Of a DNA stretch of 64,000 nucleotides, positions 43,377-53,503 are shown in pieces. This DNA is from DASWNP01 sp036399175. Its GTDB lineage: Bacteria; Acidobacteriota; Blastocatellia; Pyrinomonadales; Pyrinomonadaceae. The position numbers and the translations under genes were made by a program. The first letter of the stretch is position 1, and every line of letters starts with the position of its first letter. Below the pieces are notes generated by a model. It ran no database searches. It was not told where the DNA came from and saw only the letters and a list, made by a program, of their open reading frames with translations. Location: contig DASWNP010000049.1 of the NCBI GenBank assembly GCA_036399175.1, positions 59,962 to 123,961 on the forward strand, read 5' to 3'.

Positions 43377-45998
43377 TTAGAAGCTGCGACGGATGAGATA
43401 TGAAGTTTTGATGAAGAAGGTTCGACCGTTGCGGCGAAAGCCGGGCTCGATCTCGCGCGTCAGGGGATGCGTGTAGGGGTTGAAGCCGTTGCGGTTCATG
43501 TCGTCGTTGTAGCCGACGTAGAAGGCCGTGCCGGGGTTGGGCGTCCAGCCGAAGAGGAACTGGCCTTTGACGTTCGACGAGAGCGTCGTGTAATCGACGC
43601 GGGCACGCGCGAAGAGGAACTTGGTGAACTGGTAGGTGGTGCGCGTAGAGATAATGTTGTCGTCGAAGGCAACGCGGTCGGTGTCGTAGCGCAGGAGCCG
43701 GTTCTTCGTGAAATTGAGAGTGGTTCTGAGCGCGTTGGTGGGCTGCCAGGCGAAGCCGCCGCCGAGTTCGAGCAGGCCGCCGCGACCGGGGTCGAGCGCG
43801 GCGTTGACGTTGGTGAGCGCTGCCGGGCTGACGCGCGGATATTTCGGCCCCGCGCCGAAGTCGAGGTCGAAGTGTCCCTGCCGGTAAGTCATGTAGGCGT
43901 TGAAGGAGTATTTCTTGCTGGGAGTCGCGCCGCCCTGTATGAAGTAGTGATTCTTGCGCGAGGAGCGCTCGGAGCTTTCGCCGATAAACGCGCCCGTGCG
44001 CGTCGGCGTGCGCCTGCGCCCGAACTCTTCTTCAAAGAGACGTTCGTAGGCGTACTCGTAACCGGCGTTGAACCAGCCCTGCTTCTTGAAGTTCGCGCCC
44101 GCGCGATATTCGCTCTCCCAAATCTGCATCCGACCCTGAAAGTCGTAGTTGACGTGCGTGAAGCTCTGGACGAACCATGACTGCATCGTCTTCTTCTCGT
44201 TGGGGTCGGAGAACCAGCCGATGAAGAAGCCCTGATTGTTGGTGTTGGTGCGCTGGACGAAGCCCACGTCGGCGCGGTAGTCGCGCGTGCGCCCGCCGCC
44301 GGTCAGCTCCGTGTAGAGGTTTCGACCCGAACGGCTCAAGAGGAACGAGTAGGCGACGGAGTTTCCGGTGCGATAGATGCTGCGACCCAAATCGGGGTCG
44401 AAGAAGAAGCGGCGCGAGTGCGTGCCGAGCACCTGAAACTCTGCGGTGTAGAGCTTGTTGAACTTGAAGCGCCCGTCGAAGCCGCCGAGATGATTGTGCC
44501 TATCGACGAAGTTGTAGGTGGTGGCGAGGATGCCGAGCGTGTTCTCGCGCCCCACGTCGCGCTTGAGGCGCAGGACGCCGATGGTCGCGTTCTGGTCGAG
44601 GAAGCGCTGGTTTCGCGCTTCGAGCCGTTCGTCGCCGATGAAAGTGCCGGGGCCGTTGTCGGAGGCCACCATCAGGCCGAAGGTGTTCTTGCCTTCCTTG
44701 CCCGTGAGCTTGACGGCGAGGTCGGGGTCAACAATGGCGCGCGTGTGGACGGCGGTGATTCTGGTCTGGAAGATGTCGATGCCTTCGAGGAAGAAGGGAC
44801 GACGCTCGGCGTAAAAAATCGGGAACCGCTGGTTGGCGGTGACGACGAGCTGGTCGGCCTCGACCTGCGCGAAGTCAGGATTCACGGCAAGGTCGAGCGT
44901 CATCTGCGGAGTGATGCCGAACTTGGCCGTGAGTCCGGGGTCGAGGGCGATGGGCTCGTTGACGAAGCGCCCCCGGTCAATCAGTCCCGGCGTGCTCTCG
45001 ACTATCGAGCGCGGAATCGTGCGGACGTGCTTGCCCGTCTCGGAGATGGTCAGACTCGGGATAATCTCGATGGTGCGCTCGGTGGAGATGCCTTCAAGGC
45101 CGGTGAGTCGTCCGGCTTTGGTCAGTAAGCCCGGCGTGTCGCGGTCGAGCGGCATCCAGGAATCTTCCTCGCCGTTGAAGCGCGGGATGCCGCGAAAGAA
45201 ATGCGCGCCCCAGAACTTACCTTTGCCCGCTTCGTAGCGCAGAGACTTGAAAGGGATGGCGACTTCGACCGTGTAGCCGGTCTCGGTGAGCGTGCCTTTC
45301 GAGTCCATGACGATGTCTACGTTCCAGTCGTTGCCGCGCCCTTCGGTGCGAATGGCGTCGGCCTGCACGCCGAGCGGGTTGAAGAAGAGCGCGTAGGCGC
45401 GACGCTGGTCGCCGAAGGTGTCGAGATAGCCGCCGATGTAATCGTCGCTGAAAATCTGGTCGCGGCGGGCGACCGTAGCACGTACTTTGTCGGGCTCGTC
45501 GTAGGCGCGGAAGGCGAGGTAGAGCGTCTTGGAATCGTAGCCCATCAGGATTTCGGTCTGACGCGATGGCGCGCTGTTGTCGCCGGGATGAATCTGGTAA
45601 AAATCTTTGAAGACGCTGGCCTGCTTCCAAATCTCGTCGTCGAGCTTGCCGTCGATGACGGGCGGCTTGTCGAAGCGTGCGACCTGCACGGGCTGTGCCT
45701 TCTCGGGCGGAAGGATGATGGCCTTCTTCGTGCCCGTCGTCGTCTGAGCTTTGGCGGGGTCGGTCTTGGCCGGCTCGCTCTTCGTCGCGTCGGTCTTGGC
45801 CGCATCGGTCTTCGACGATTCAGTCTTGGCCGCGTCGGTTTTCTCGGCTGTAGCGGCGGACGAGGCGGAGGCGGCGGGCGTGGCGCTGGCGCTGGGCGTC
45901 GTGCCGGAGGCGGCGGCCTGCGCGGGCGCAGTCTGCGTGAAGGCGGCTCTGGCGAAGAGCGCGAGAAGAAGGAGAAGCAGCGTTGTCTTTTTCATCAC
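43377..45998 (-). CDS. Outer-membrane protein: CBM9-like domain plus DUF5916 beta-barrel
   Basis: 873 residues. Signal peptide (1-22), then a Lys/Thr/Ala-rich linker of KTDAAK-type repeats (about 50-90). A CBM9-like sandwich domain at about 108-300 (PPVIDGKLDDEIW, GYTVEVAIPFKSLRYE) precedes the DUF5916 region (about 310-873) with NPDFAQVEADQLVVTANQRF and FPIFYAERRPFFLEG, the hallmark of this family. The last residues (SYLIRRSF) end in Phe, an outer-membrane insertion signal. Ligand unknown; such proteins are common in Acidobacteria and Bacteroidetes. Confidence 0.9.
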   Translation of the reverse strand: MMKKTTLLLLLLALFARAAFTQTAPAQAAASGTTPSASATPAASASSAATAEKTDAAKTESSKTDAAKTDATKSEPAKTDPAKAQTTTGTKKAIILPPEKAQPVQVARFDKPPVIDGKLDDEIWKQASVFKDFYQIHPGDNSAPSRQTEILMGYDSKTLYLAFRAYDEPDKVRATVARRDQIFSDDYIGGYLDTFGDQRRAYALFFNPLGVQADAIRTEGRGNDWNVDIVMDSKGTLTETGYTVEVAIPFKSLRYEAGKGKFWGAHFFRGIPRFNGEEDSWMPLDRDTPGLLTKAGRLTGLEGISTERTIEIIPSLTISETGKHVRTIPRSIVESTPGLIDRGRFVNEPIALDPGLTAKFGITPQMTLDLAVNPDFAQVEADQLVVTANQRFPIFYAERRPFFLEGIDIFQTRITAVHTRAIVDPDLAVKLTGKEGKNTFGLMVASDNGPGTFIGDERLEARNQRFLDQNATIGVLRLKRDVGRENTLGILATTYNFVDRHNHLGGFDGRFKFNKLYTAEFQVLGTHSRRFFFDPDLGRSIYRTGNSVAYSFLLSRSGRNLYTELTGGGRTRDYRADVGFVQRTNTNNQGFFIGWFSDPNEKKTMQSWFVQSFTHVNYDFQGRMQIWESEYRAGANFKKQGWFNAGYEYAYERLFEEEFGRRRTPTRTGAFIGESSERSSRKNHYFIQGGATPSKKYSFNAYMTYRQGHFDLDFGAGPKYPRVSPAALTNVNAALDPGRGGLLELGGGFAWQPTNALRTTLNFTKNRLLRYDTDRVAFDDNIISTRTTYQFTKFLFARARVDYTTLSSNVKGQFLFGWTPNPGTAFYVGYNDDMNRNGFNPYTHPLTREIEPGFRRNGRTFFIKTSYLIRRSF

Positions 45999-46346
45999 TT
46001 TGTCACCCTTGAGATTGGTGCTGGCCGGAAACTTCGGACGGACTCGCTTAGTTCGTGCCGCGACGCGACGGAAGGTTTCAGCTTTTTACTTTCCATGTTC
46101 AATTTTTCGTCCCGGCTGCGCGCGTGCCTTTTGAAAACCATTGCCGTCCATCGTGCGAAGGTTGCTTGAACGGTCGCTGAGAACCGTTTCGGCGGGCGCG
46201 CAGAGTTCCGGCCTGAGCGCCGGGCGCTCGAAGTTCGAGTTGCTCTGGCTGGTCTTTGAGATGAACGCCCGTTCTCGCGTGGGTAATGCTTATGGCCGGG
46301 CGTCAGAGAAAACTGCTTCGGACGTGTGTAGCTGACGTGCGACTAT
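45999..46346. other. Intergenic region (348 bp), nothing specific seen
   Basis: Between two minus-strand secreted-protein genes. It should hold the DUF5916 gene promoter. There is an AT-rich patch at about 46080-46115; no repeat family, hairpin or ORF is supported. Confidence 0.5.
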
Positions 46347-47183
46347 CTAACTGACGACGACGGGCGGGAAGACTGTCATGCGCCTTGGGTCTTCTGTCTT
46401 CGTAGGCGCGTGCGGGGTAGTTCCCTTGCTCCGTGCTTTGTTCCTGAGGACGTTCGTCTGCGACGCGCTGACCCTCTCTTCGTCGGTTGTCAACTCTATC
46501 TCTTCGGCGAGCCAACGCCCTGCATCGCCCTTCCAGATGCTCTGCCGAACCCTGCGCTCGACCTGCGCGACCCTGCGCGTCTCGCCCTTGCCGTCTTCAG
46601 TCGCCTTCAGGTGCGAGAGGGCGCGCGCCAGTTCTTTTCCGGTCAGATGCTTCGGCAGATACATCGCCCTCGTCTCTCTGTCGATGAAGACGGGACGGCT
46701 GGCGAGCTGTTCTTTGGACTTCGGAAGCGGCGCGCTCTTGTCGAGCCAGACGGGTCGCGACTGAACATCGACGAGCAGGTCGAACTCCTTCAGGTGTTGA
46801 TGCGCCGTCATGTCTGAGGCCAACTCTTCGGCGAGCGAGCGGCGCGCGTCCCGCTCGTCGCGGCGCGGGTTTGAAGACGAGGATCGAGCCGGAGCGGCGA
46901 CGCGCCTCGTGGATACGATTTCGGTTTGAGGGGCGACTCTGGAGGAGGCGACCTCCTGCTGCTTCGGACAGGCTGCGGGCGCGGTCGGCGTCGTGCGGCG
47001 CGCCATTTCTCTGCTGCCGCCGCGCTTCTGCGGCTGTAGATTCAGGAAGGCGTTCCAGATTGCGCCCTCCACCTGATTGGCGGCATTTTTTCTGAGCGCA
47101 TCGAGCTGCTGCGCGGCCTGCGGCGCAACCGCGAGAAACGCTGCGACGATGGCGAATATGACTACTGAACGATGCTTCATCAC
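46347..47183 (-). CDS. Secreted basic protein of unknown function
   Basis: 278 residues. Signal-like N-terminus (MMKHRSVVIFAIVAAFLAVA). A low-complexity Ser/Arg/Ala segment (about 60-115) precedes a compact part with FDLLVDVQSRPVWLDKSAPL and RPVFIDRETRAMYLPKHLTG. The tail is basic and probably unstructured. No family recognised; stands alone between two long intergenic stretches. Confidence 0.6.
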   Translation of the reverse strand: MMKHRSVVIFAIVAAFLAVAPQAAQQLDALRKNAANQVEGAIWNAFLNLQPQKRGGSREMARRTTPTAPAACPKQQEVASSRVAPQTEIVSTRRVAAPARSSSSNPRRDERDARRSLAEELASDMTAHQHLKEFDLLVDVQSRPVWLDKSAPLPKSKEQLASRPVFIDRETRAMYLPKHLTGKELARALSHLKATEDGKGETRRVAQVERRVRQSIWKGDAGRWLAEEIELTTDEERVSASQTNVLRNKARSKGTTPHAPTKTEDPRRMTVFPPVVVS

Positions 47184-47679
47184 CCTTTACCTGCTCTCTC
47201 TCAAAAGACGTGCGCGCTCCGTTTCGGCTTCCTTTGTCGGCTTCCGACGTGCGCGTGCCGCATCAAAAATCGTCTGCGGACTGTAACCGGATAGACGGGC
47301 GAAGAATCTTTTTCGTTAACTGCTTACTTCTCCGAAGCCGCCGCTTCCGTCCGAGCGCTCACCTTCGTCTTTCTATTGAGGTGAACACCGCGCGCCTTCG
47401 GTTTGTGTCAAAAAATTTTCGCCTGTCTTTACTGTCGCGCCTTCGAGGGTTTCCGCTCTTTTGTACGCAGGCGAACGCCTTTTGTTCTGCCTCCGGCGGG
47501 CGCGACGGGCGCTTCGCGCGTTTCAAATCTTCCTTTAGTATGTAACGCCTGTAGGGTAAAAGGTTTCATTTTTTTCGCGTCTCAAAAAAGTTTATTTTTT
47601 CTCAAAGAGGGGCAAGCGTGATGGGGTATCCGGACGAAGGCGGCGAAGGATGAAGAGCAATTACATAGGCAGAGGAAGG
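47184..47679. other. Divergent intergenic region (496 bp)
   Basis: The right part (about 47560-47620) is AT-rich with runs of T and A and probably contains the promoter of the dipeptidase gene, but no clear boxes can be assigned. The end overlaps an R1-type repeat from 47641. Confidence 0.5.
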
Positions 47680-47745
47680 ATGAAGAGAAACCCATTCAAC
47701 CCGCTTCGGAGGCTTTCCGCCTTTCGCCTTCCTGCTTCCGCCCTG
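47641..47745. repeat. GAAGGATGAAGAG / CTTTCCGCCTTCC repeat over the dipeptidase start (family R1, copy 3)
   Basis: GAAGGATGAAGAG occurs twice (about 47646 and 47676); the second supplies the start codon. CTTTCCGCCTTTCGCCTTCC (about 47708-47727) is the complementary arm type and encodes the signal-peptide core. The plan matches the M24 peptidase locus at 4.3 kb. Confidence 0.7.
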
Positions 47746-48420
47746 CTGTTCCTGCTTGCGCTTGCGCCGCTCGCAGGCGCGCAGCAGCAACAGTCGCCGC
47801 CCGTCGAGGCGGGGACGTTTCGCCAGCCCGACCTCGTCGAGCTGGTCAAGCTCGACCGGACGTTGCGCCTCGACATTCGCTACGCGACCGCCAACAACTT
47901 CACGGGTCGTCGGGTCTACCGCGAAGCGCGAGCCTTTCTTCAGAGACCTGCGGCGCAGGCGCTGGTTCGCGTCAACCGCGCTCTGAGGAAGAAGGGTTAC
48001 ACGCTCTTAATCTTCGACGGCTATCGTCCCTGGCACGTGACGAAGCTGTTCTGGGACATCACGCCCGAAGACAAGAAGCAGTTCGTCGCCGACCCTTCTC
48101 GCGGCTCGCGCCACAATCGCGGCTGCGCCGTCGATGTCTCTCTCTTCGACCTGCGCACCCGCAGAGAAGTCTCCATGCCCAGCCCCTACGACGACTTCAC
48201 CGAACGCGCGCACATCAACTACACGGGCGGCACAGATGAGCAGCGCCGCCTGCGCGACCTGCTCCGCGCCGCGATGGAGGCCGAGCATTTCCGCGTCTAC
48301 GAGCCCGAATGGTGGCACTACGACTTCGACGGCTGGCGCGAGTACCCGATTCTCAACCTCAGCTTCTCGGAAATCAGAAGAAGCAATCAGCGGTCAGCAA
48401 TCAGCAGTCAGCCAGAATGA
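47680..48420 (+). CDS. Secreted D-alanyl-D-alanine dipeptidase (VanX/DdpX type, M15D)
   Basis: 246 residues from ATG 47680; another in-frame ATG at 47650 has a similar context. Residues 1-35 form a signal peptide. Zinc ligands and catalytic residues are in SRHNRGCAVDVSLFD (His and Asp) and YEPEWWHYDFDGW (catalytic Glu and His); FDGYRPWHVTKLFW is the usual upstream motif. It cleaves D-Ala-D-Ala, more likely for murein turnover or nutrition than vancomycin resistance because no vanHA genes are nearby. The last residues (NQRSAISSQPE) are encoded by a repeat arm, extending the C-terminus. Confidence 0.9.
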   Translation: MKRNPFNPLRRLSAFRLPASALLFLLALAPLAGAQQQQSPPVEAGTFRQPDLVELVKLDRTLRLDIRYATANNFTGRRVYREARAFLQRPAAQALVRVNRALRKKGYTLLIFDGYRPWHVTKLFWDITPEDKKQFVADPSRGSRHNRGCAVDVSLFDLRTRREVSMPSPYDDFTERAHINYTGGTDEQRRLRDLLRAAMEAEHFRVYEPEWWHYDFDGWREYPILNLSFSEIRRSNQRSAISSQPE

Positions 48421-48514
48421 TTCGCTATATACACGTTGCAGTTTTCAAATCCGCGTGTGCCTTCGGCTGCTTCCCCGTTTGGCTGATAGCTGATTGCTGA
48501 TAGCTGACCGCTTC
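48384..48514. repeat. CAGCAATCAGC / GCTGATTGCTG inverted repeat after the dipeptidase gene (family R2, copy 3)
   Basis: The left arm AATCAGCGGTCAGCAATCAG plus CAGTCAGCC overlaps the last codons of the dipeptidase gene; the right arm TTTGGCTGATAGCTGATTGC plus TGATAGCTGACCGC follows after about 60 bp. The loop differs from that of copies 1 and 2. Confidence 0.85.
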
Positions 48515-48782
48515 GCACACCAAATAGTGCCGCTCGTGCACCATCTCGGATAAACACTCGCCCGCCCACTCTTAAATTTCCTGAGAAAATCGTCAGGAGA
48601 ACTTCGAGCGCGTCGCGCGCGGCTTTCAAAGGCACACGCTTTGCACAGCCCGTCTTCACCGGACGAAAGCCCCTCGCAAGTGCTTTTCTCTCCGAGCACG
48701 CGGACTATCCTGAGCCCGGCGTGCACGGCGCGAGCAGCCCACATCTTCTGTTCGATTCAAAAGCTAAGGAGCCAGAAGCGCT
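48421..48782. other. Intergenic region (362 bp) with the right arm of an R2 repeat
   Basis: Apart from the repeat to 48514 nothing specific is seen. The sequence AAGCTAAGGAGCC just before 48783 provides the Shine-Dalgarno of the next gene. Confidence 0.5.
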
Positions 48783-51044
48783 ATGCGTTCTCGTTTCACT
48801 CTACCCTTCGTCTCTCTTCTTCTCTCGCTCTTTGTCACGCTCGCCGTGCAGACGAACATAGCGCGCGCCGCCGAACGAGACGACGAGTATGACGACGATT
48901 ACGACGTGACGGCTCGCGTCGTCCGCATCAGTCTCATCAGGGGCGAGGTCAGCCTGCGACGCGCCGGAAACACGAGCTGGGAACGCGCGCGCGTGAACAT
49001 GCCGCTCGTCGAGGGCGACCAGCTCGCCACCGAGCGCGACGCTCAGCTTGAGATTCAGATTGATGCTCGCAACTTCGTGCGCGTCGCCGCCGACTCGGTG
49101 CTGCGCATCGTCACGCTCAGAGACGAGGGCGTCGCGCTCAGTCTCGTCGAAGGAACGGCGACGCTCAGGCTCGCGCGCTTCGAGAGCGAGCGAGAGTATT
49201 TTGAAGTCGATGCGCCGGGGACGACTATGAGCGCTGAGCGTCGCGGCCTTTATCGTCTCGACGTGGCGAGCGATGGTCGTCGCGTCCGCGTCACGGTGCG
49301 AGAGGGCGGGCGCGCACGCATCTATTCCGAAACCTCCGGCTTCACCCTGCGCGACAAACGCAGCGCCGAGCTAATCATCGACGGCGACGCGGCCGGCGAT
49401 TGGGAACTCTCCGACGCTTCGGCCTTCGACGATTGGGACAGGTGGACGGACGAGCGCGAGCGCTACCTCGCCTCGCGCCTGCGCTACGAAGACCGCGAGC
49501 GCTACTACGACCGAGACATCTGGGGCGCAGAAGAACTCGACGCCTACGGCGATTGGGCATACGTCGAGAGCTACGGCTGGATTTGGCGTCCGCGCGTCAC
49601 CGTCATCAACAACTATCCGAACTGGGCTCCGTATCGCTACGGCCACTGGGCCTGGGTTCCGCCCTACGGCTGGACTTGGATAGCCGACGAGCCCTGGGGC
49701 TGGGCTCCGTATCACTACGGGCGTTGGGTTTATCACAACAACGCGTGGTGCTGGGCTCCGCGCGGCTACGGCTACAAACCCCGGCGCGCGTGGTGGCGAC
49801 CGGCGCTCGTCGCCTTCGTCTACATCCCGACCTCCTTCGGCGAACAGGTCTGCTGGTATCCGCTCACCTACGGCCAGCGCGACCCGCACTCCCGTTACTA
49901 CCAGCGCAACTATGAACGCCTCCGCCCTTTGCGCGGACGCGAGCTTGCCAACTTGCAGCGCACCAATCCCGCTTACCTGCGCGCCGTCTCTTCGATGCCC
50001 GCACGCGAGTTCGGCGGCAGAGGCTTGCGCGCTCGTCCCGCTCCGACCGAGATTGCGCGTCGCGCCGTCGAGGGCGAGCCCGTGCGCGGTCGTCTGCCGA
50101 TTACTCCCGTCGATGCAAACCGCAGCGTCGAGCGAACGCCCGAAGGACGCGCCCGGCTGAACATCGCGCGTCCCGCCGCGCCGACTCGCGCTCTCGCCGA
50201 ACGACCCACCGGCGCAGCCGCGCGCACGCCCGGCGTCTCGCTCGACGGAGAGCTTCGCCGACAGCGCGTCTACAACAACCGCATCCCGCGCCTCGGCGCG
50301 AGCGAAGCCTCCGGCGCACAGGGCACGGGCGGCAGCGGCGCTTCCGTCGATGCTGACGGGCGCGACACCGGCGTCGTCATGCGCCCTGCGAGACCCGTAC
50401 GTCCGGGCGCGGAGCGGGGCGCGAGCGCGGACGAGTCGAAGCGAGACGGCGGTAGACTTCGCCGCCCCGGCTCGCGCGATAGAGACGAGGGAGACGGCGA
50501 CAGACCCGACCTGAGAGGCGCGGAAGCGGGCACAGGCGGCGAGGGCGAGCCGCGACGCGCGCGGCCTGCCCGCCCTTCAATCGAGCGTCCGCCTGAGTCG
50601 CCGCGCAGCGAGGAAAGACCCGAGCCGAGGGAGCGCACCCGCCCTGCGCCGGTAGAAAATCCTGAGCCCACGCAGCCGAGGCAAGAGCAGGAACAGCCCG
50701 CGCCCAGACCCGAACGGCCTCGTCAGCGAGTCGAGCCCGACGCGCCGCAGTATGAGCGTCCCGCGCCGCGTTACGAGCGACCCGAAGCGCCGCGCGTCGA
50801 GCGTCCGCAGCCGAGAGAGGAACGGCACGAAGCGCGCCCCGAGCCTCCGCCCAGACAGGAAGCTCCGAGACAGGAAGCACCGCCGCCGCGTCAGGAAGCG
50901 CCGCCTCCTCCGCCGAGACAGGAGACTCCGCCGCCCAGACAGGAAGCGCCGCCCGCTCGCTCCGAGCCGCGACAGTCCGACGAGCCGCGCGAACGCGAGA
51001 TGCCTGCACGACCCGGACGACCGCGCGATAACGATAACGACTGA
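48783..51044 (+). CDS. Secreted FecR-domain protein with DUF6600 YxW repeats and a disordered Pro/Arg/Glu tail
   Basis: 753 residues. Signal peptide 1-29. A FecR-like domain at about 40-200 (VRISLIRGEVSLRRAG, VEGDQLATERDAQLEI). About 235-370 is the aromatic DUF6600 region with repeated WxP-YGxW units (NWAPYRYGHWAWVPPYGWTW). From about 420 to the end it is low-complexity, dominated by R, P and E, with PPPRQEAPPPR-type repeats near the C-terminus. AAGGAG lies about 11 nt before ATG 48783. Probably an envelope structural or adhesive protein; function unproven. Confidence 0.85.
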   Translation: MRSRFTLPFVSLLLSLFVTLAVQTNIARAAERDDEYDDDYDVTARVVRISLIRGEVSLRRAGNTSWERARVNMPLVEGDQLATERDAQLEIQIDARNFVRVAADSVLRIVTLRDEGVALSLVEGTATLRLARFESEREYFEVDAPGTTMSAERRGLYRLDVASDGRRVRVTVREGGRARIYSETSGFTLRDKRSAELIIDGDAAGDWELSDASAFDDWDRWTDERERYLASRLRYEDRERYYDRDIWGAEELDAYGDWAYVESYGWIWRPRVTVINNYPNWAPYRYGHWAWVPPYGWTWIADEPWGWAPYHYGRWVYHNNAWCWAPRGYGYKPRRAWWRPALVAFVYIPTSFGEQVCWYPLTYGQRDPHSRYYQRNYERLRPLRGRELANLQRTNPAYLRAVSSMPAREFGGRGLRARPAPTEIARRAVEGEPVRGRLPITPVDANRSVERTPEGRARLNIARPAAPTRALAERPTGAAARTPGVSLDGELRRQRVYNNRIPRLGASEASGAQGTGGSGASVDADGRDTGVVMRPARPVRPGAERGASADESKRDGGRLRRPGSRDRDEGDGDRPDLRGAEAGTGGEGEPRRARPARPSIERPPESPRSEERPEPRERTRPAPVENPEPTQPRQEQEQPAPRPERPRQRVEPDAPQYERPAPRYERPEAPRVERPQPREERHEARPEPPPRQEAPRQEAPPPRQEAPPPPPRQETPPPRQEAPPARSEPRQSDEPREREMPARPGRPRDNDND

Positions 51045-51056
51045 CCTTCAGCTTGG

Positions 51057-51152
51057 TAAGGACGGATGAGGGGCACCGTCCTTATCAATCGGCGGCGAAA
51101 TAGCGGTCGAAGCTACGTTCGCATCAGCGCGCAAGCCCGCCGCTATTTCGCC
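51057..51152 (+). terminator. Terminator-like stem plus second hairpin after the FecR/DUF6600 gene
   Basis: TAAGGACGG (51057-51065) pairs perfectly with CCGTCCTTA (51076-51084), 13 nt after the stop codon. A second pair, GGCGAAATAGCGG (51094-51106) and CCGCTATTTCGCC (51140-51152), follows. No T-run follows the first stem, so its efficiency is uncertain. Confidence 0.5.
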
Positions 51153-51284
51153 ATCACCGATTTCGCCGAGTCGAAAACGCCCCGGCCTCCGCTCCGACGT
51201 TAGAGCTTGCGAAGCAGCGCGACGCCTTGCGAAGCGCCGCACACGGGTTTCAGCCGCTCTTTCCCCGAAAGGATTCTTCCGCAG

Positions 51285-53369
51285 ATGTTCGCCGCTCGTT
51301 CCAAACCTCGCTTCAGCAGTTTGGCCTTCGTCGCCCTCCTGCTTCTCTTCTCTTCTCTCTCCGGCTCTTCCGCGCACGCACAGCAACGCACCGCGCGCGA
51401 CTTGCGACCCGACGTGCCGCGCGCCCTCGCCGCGCGCAACAACACCGACGCGCACCGGCCGCAAGCGCGCAAAGGCGGCTACACTCCACGCACCGACAAA
51501 CAAACTCGTCCCCTTCGCCCGCGCTCGACCGTGCCAATCTATGGCGGCAGACGCCGGATGCGCCCCGCGCGCATCGTCGCAATCGACAAAAAAGTCGAAG
51601 GCGCTCACCCCTCTGCCGCCGCCAGACAGTTTCTCCCGCGCGTCAGCGCAGGCACGCCGCTCAGCCGCGTGCTCCACACCTCGCAGCTCAGCAACCTCTC
51701 TTCGGCAGGCACACACGAACAGCTCGTTGACCAGAGCGGCGACCTCGAAGCCGACGAGCGCACTACCTTCGATACGCTCGGCGGCTCATTCGACATCGCG
51801 CTCGGTCGTTCCGGCTCGCGCTACGAAGTCTACACGGCCACAGACGACCGGGGCACGGCCACTACTTCGGACGACCGCTCCATCGGCGTCCTCGTCCTCG
51901 CCCTCGACTCAAACGGCGACTACCAGCGCGACACCTCCAGCACCTTCGACCTCGAACGCGACTTCCAGCTTCCTTCAGCCGTCTCGGTCGTCTCCGGCAC
52001 GTCGAAGAACGGGCGCGAGTTCGTCGTCGTCTCTTCGAGCGGCTATTACGACTTCGACAATCCCGCAGACCCCTCGAACGAGCCTTCAGCCGGAGTCGTC
52101 CTGCTCGTGCGCGACCCCTCGACGGGCGGCTTCGACCCCGCGCGCTCGCGCTCGCTCATCCGCGTCGGCTCGAACGAATTGAACAACGCCAACGCGCTCG
52201 CCCTGCTTCCCAACAACGATTTGCTCGTCGCCGATTTCACCTCCAACGAATTGCGCATCGTCCGCGACACGAACGCCGACGGCCTTCCAGACCAGCTCGA
52301 CCCCGAGCCCTTCTACTCCTATCGCTTCTCCGACGATGCGCCGCTCGACATCGCCGCCAACTCGCGCGGCGTCGTCTTCTCTCATTCCTTCGGCAACGAC
52401 GCCGTGATGCTCGCCGTTTATGACGACAACAATGACGGGCGCGGCGACGCGGACGAAGTTGTCGTCGAAGGTCTCTCGCTCGACAACAACCTGATTCTTC
52501 ACGGGCTGACGGTTGACCGCGAAGGCACGGTCTACGTTATCGAAGATGCGTCGGGCGCAGCCGACACCACTTCCGACGGAGGCAACGGCGGCGAGCCGCG
52601 CATCGACGCCTTCCCAGACCCGGCCTTGAACGGCATCCTCCGCGACGGCTCAATCTTCTTCTTCGCCGACGACGCGGCCACGCAGTCGCTCACAGGTCTC
52701 TCTTTCGGCGTCGAGCTTGTGCTCGCTCCCGTCCGAAATCTCTCTCTGACAAACGCCGCGAGCCTGCGCGCGCCCGCCACGCGCGACGGCCTCGCCGCCG
52801 TCCTCGGCGCAGGACTCACGCGCGGCAGAAGCGGGGCGACACAGAGCGAAGCATCCAAACAGAACGTCTTCGTCACCGTCGAAGGCGTCGTCGTGCCGGT
52901 TCTCTCTTTCGGCGATTCGCAGATTAACGTCTACGTGCCGAAGGGCGTCGCGCTCGGCGCAAACTCCGTCGTCGTCTACGTTGACGGAGAGGTTATCGCC
53001 GCCGACGACCAGCAAATCCTGCTCGACAATCCGGGGCTCTTCACCTACACGCAGACGGGCACGGGCGAAGCCGTCGCGCTGCTCGCCTCCGAGATGCGCT
53101 ACACGGCGAGCCCCTTTCCGGCCATGAGCGGCAACAGCCCATCCGTCATCTCCCTCTTCGGCACGGGCTGGCGCAACGCTCTGCCCGTCACAGTCCTCGT
53201 CGGCGGACGCACGGCCACCGTCGAATACGCCGGAGCGGCGGGCGGCTTCCCCGGTCTCGACCAGATAAACGTCCGTCTGCCCGAAGGCACGACGGGAGCG
53301 GCGCACGTCTACGTCACGACCGCCAACAACGCGACGAGCCGCGCCGATGTCTTCGTCAACGTCAAGTGA
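51285..53369 (+). CDS. Secreted protein with acidobacterial C-terminal domain (TIGR03437-like)
   Basis: 694 residues from ATG 51285, chosen because the signal peptide (to about residue 32, SSAHAQ) then lies at the N-terminus; a frame open from 51207 is possible. Residues about 130-490 are beta-rich repeats with NANALALLPNNDLLVADFTS, suggesting an NHL/propeller-like fold. Residues about 490-694 begin LTNAASLRAP and include QINVYVPKGV and LDQINVRLPEG, matching the domain found at the C-terminus of many Solibacter/Acidobacteria exported proteins. Function unknown. Confidence 0.82.
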   Translation: MFAARSKPRFSSLAFVALLLLFSSLSGSSAHAQQRTARDLRPDVPRALAARNNTDAHRPQARKGGYTPRTDKQTRPLRPRSTVPIYGGRRRMRPARIVAIDKKVEGAHPSAAARQFLPRVSAGTPLSRVLHTSQLSNLSSAGTHEQLVDQSGDLEADERTTFDTLGGSFDIALGRSGSRYEVYTATDDRGTATTSDDRSIGVLVLALDSNGDYQRDTSSTFDLERDFQLPSAVSVVSGTSKNGREFVVVSSSGYYDFDNPADPSNEPSAGVVLLVRDPSTGGFDPARSRSLIRVGSNELNNANALALLPNNDLLVADFTSNELRIVRDTNADGLPDQLDPEPFYSYRFSDDAPLDIAANSRGVVFSHSFGNDAVMLAVYDDNNDGRGDADEVVVEGLSLDNNLILHGLTVDREGTVYVIEDASGAADTTSDGGNGGEPRIDAFPDPALNGILRDGSIFFFADDAATQSLTGLSFGVELVLAPVRNLSLTNAASLRAPATRDGLAAVLGAGLTRGRSGATQSEASKQNVFVTVEGVVVPVLSFGDSQINVYVPKGVALGANSVVVYVDGEVIAADDQQILLDNPGLFTYTQTGTGEAVALLASEMRYTASPFPAMSGNSPSVISLFGTGWRNALPVTVLVGGRTATVEYAGAAGGFPGLDQINVRLPEGTTGAAHVYVTTANNATSRADVFVNVK

Positions 53370-53503
53370 CGCGGGCGTCAATCTTCACGCGCGGCTGCTA
53401 ACGAACCGGATGGCAGAAGCGTCTCTGCTTCGGCTATCATCTGCCCGTCGCTTGCGGGATAGAGTTGGAACAACGAACTACATTCACGGAAGGAAAACGC
53501 CCC

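Noticed and set aside
47680..48420. VanX-type dipeptidase as a vancomycin-resistance gene
   Set aside because: No vanH, vanA or vanRS genes are near and the protein is exported, fitting peptidoglycan turnover or nutrition better.
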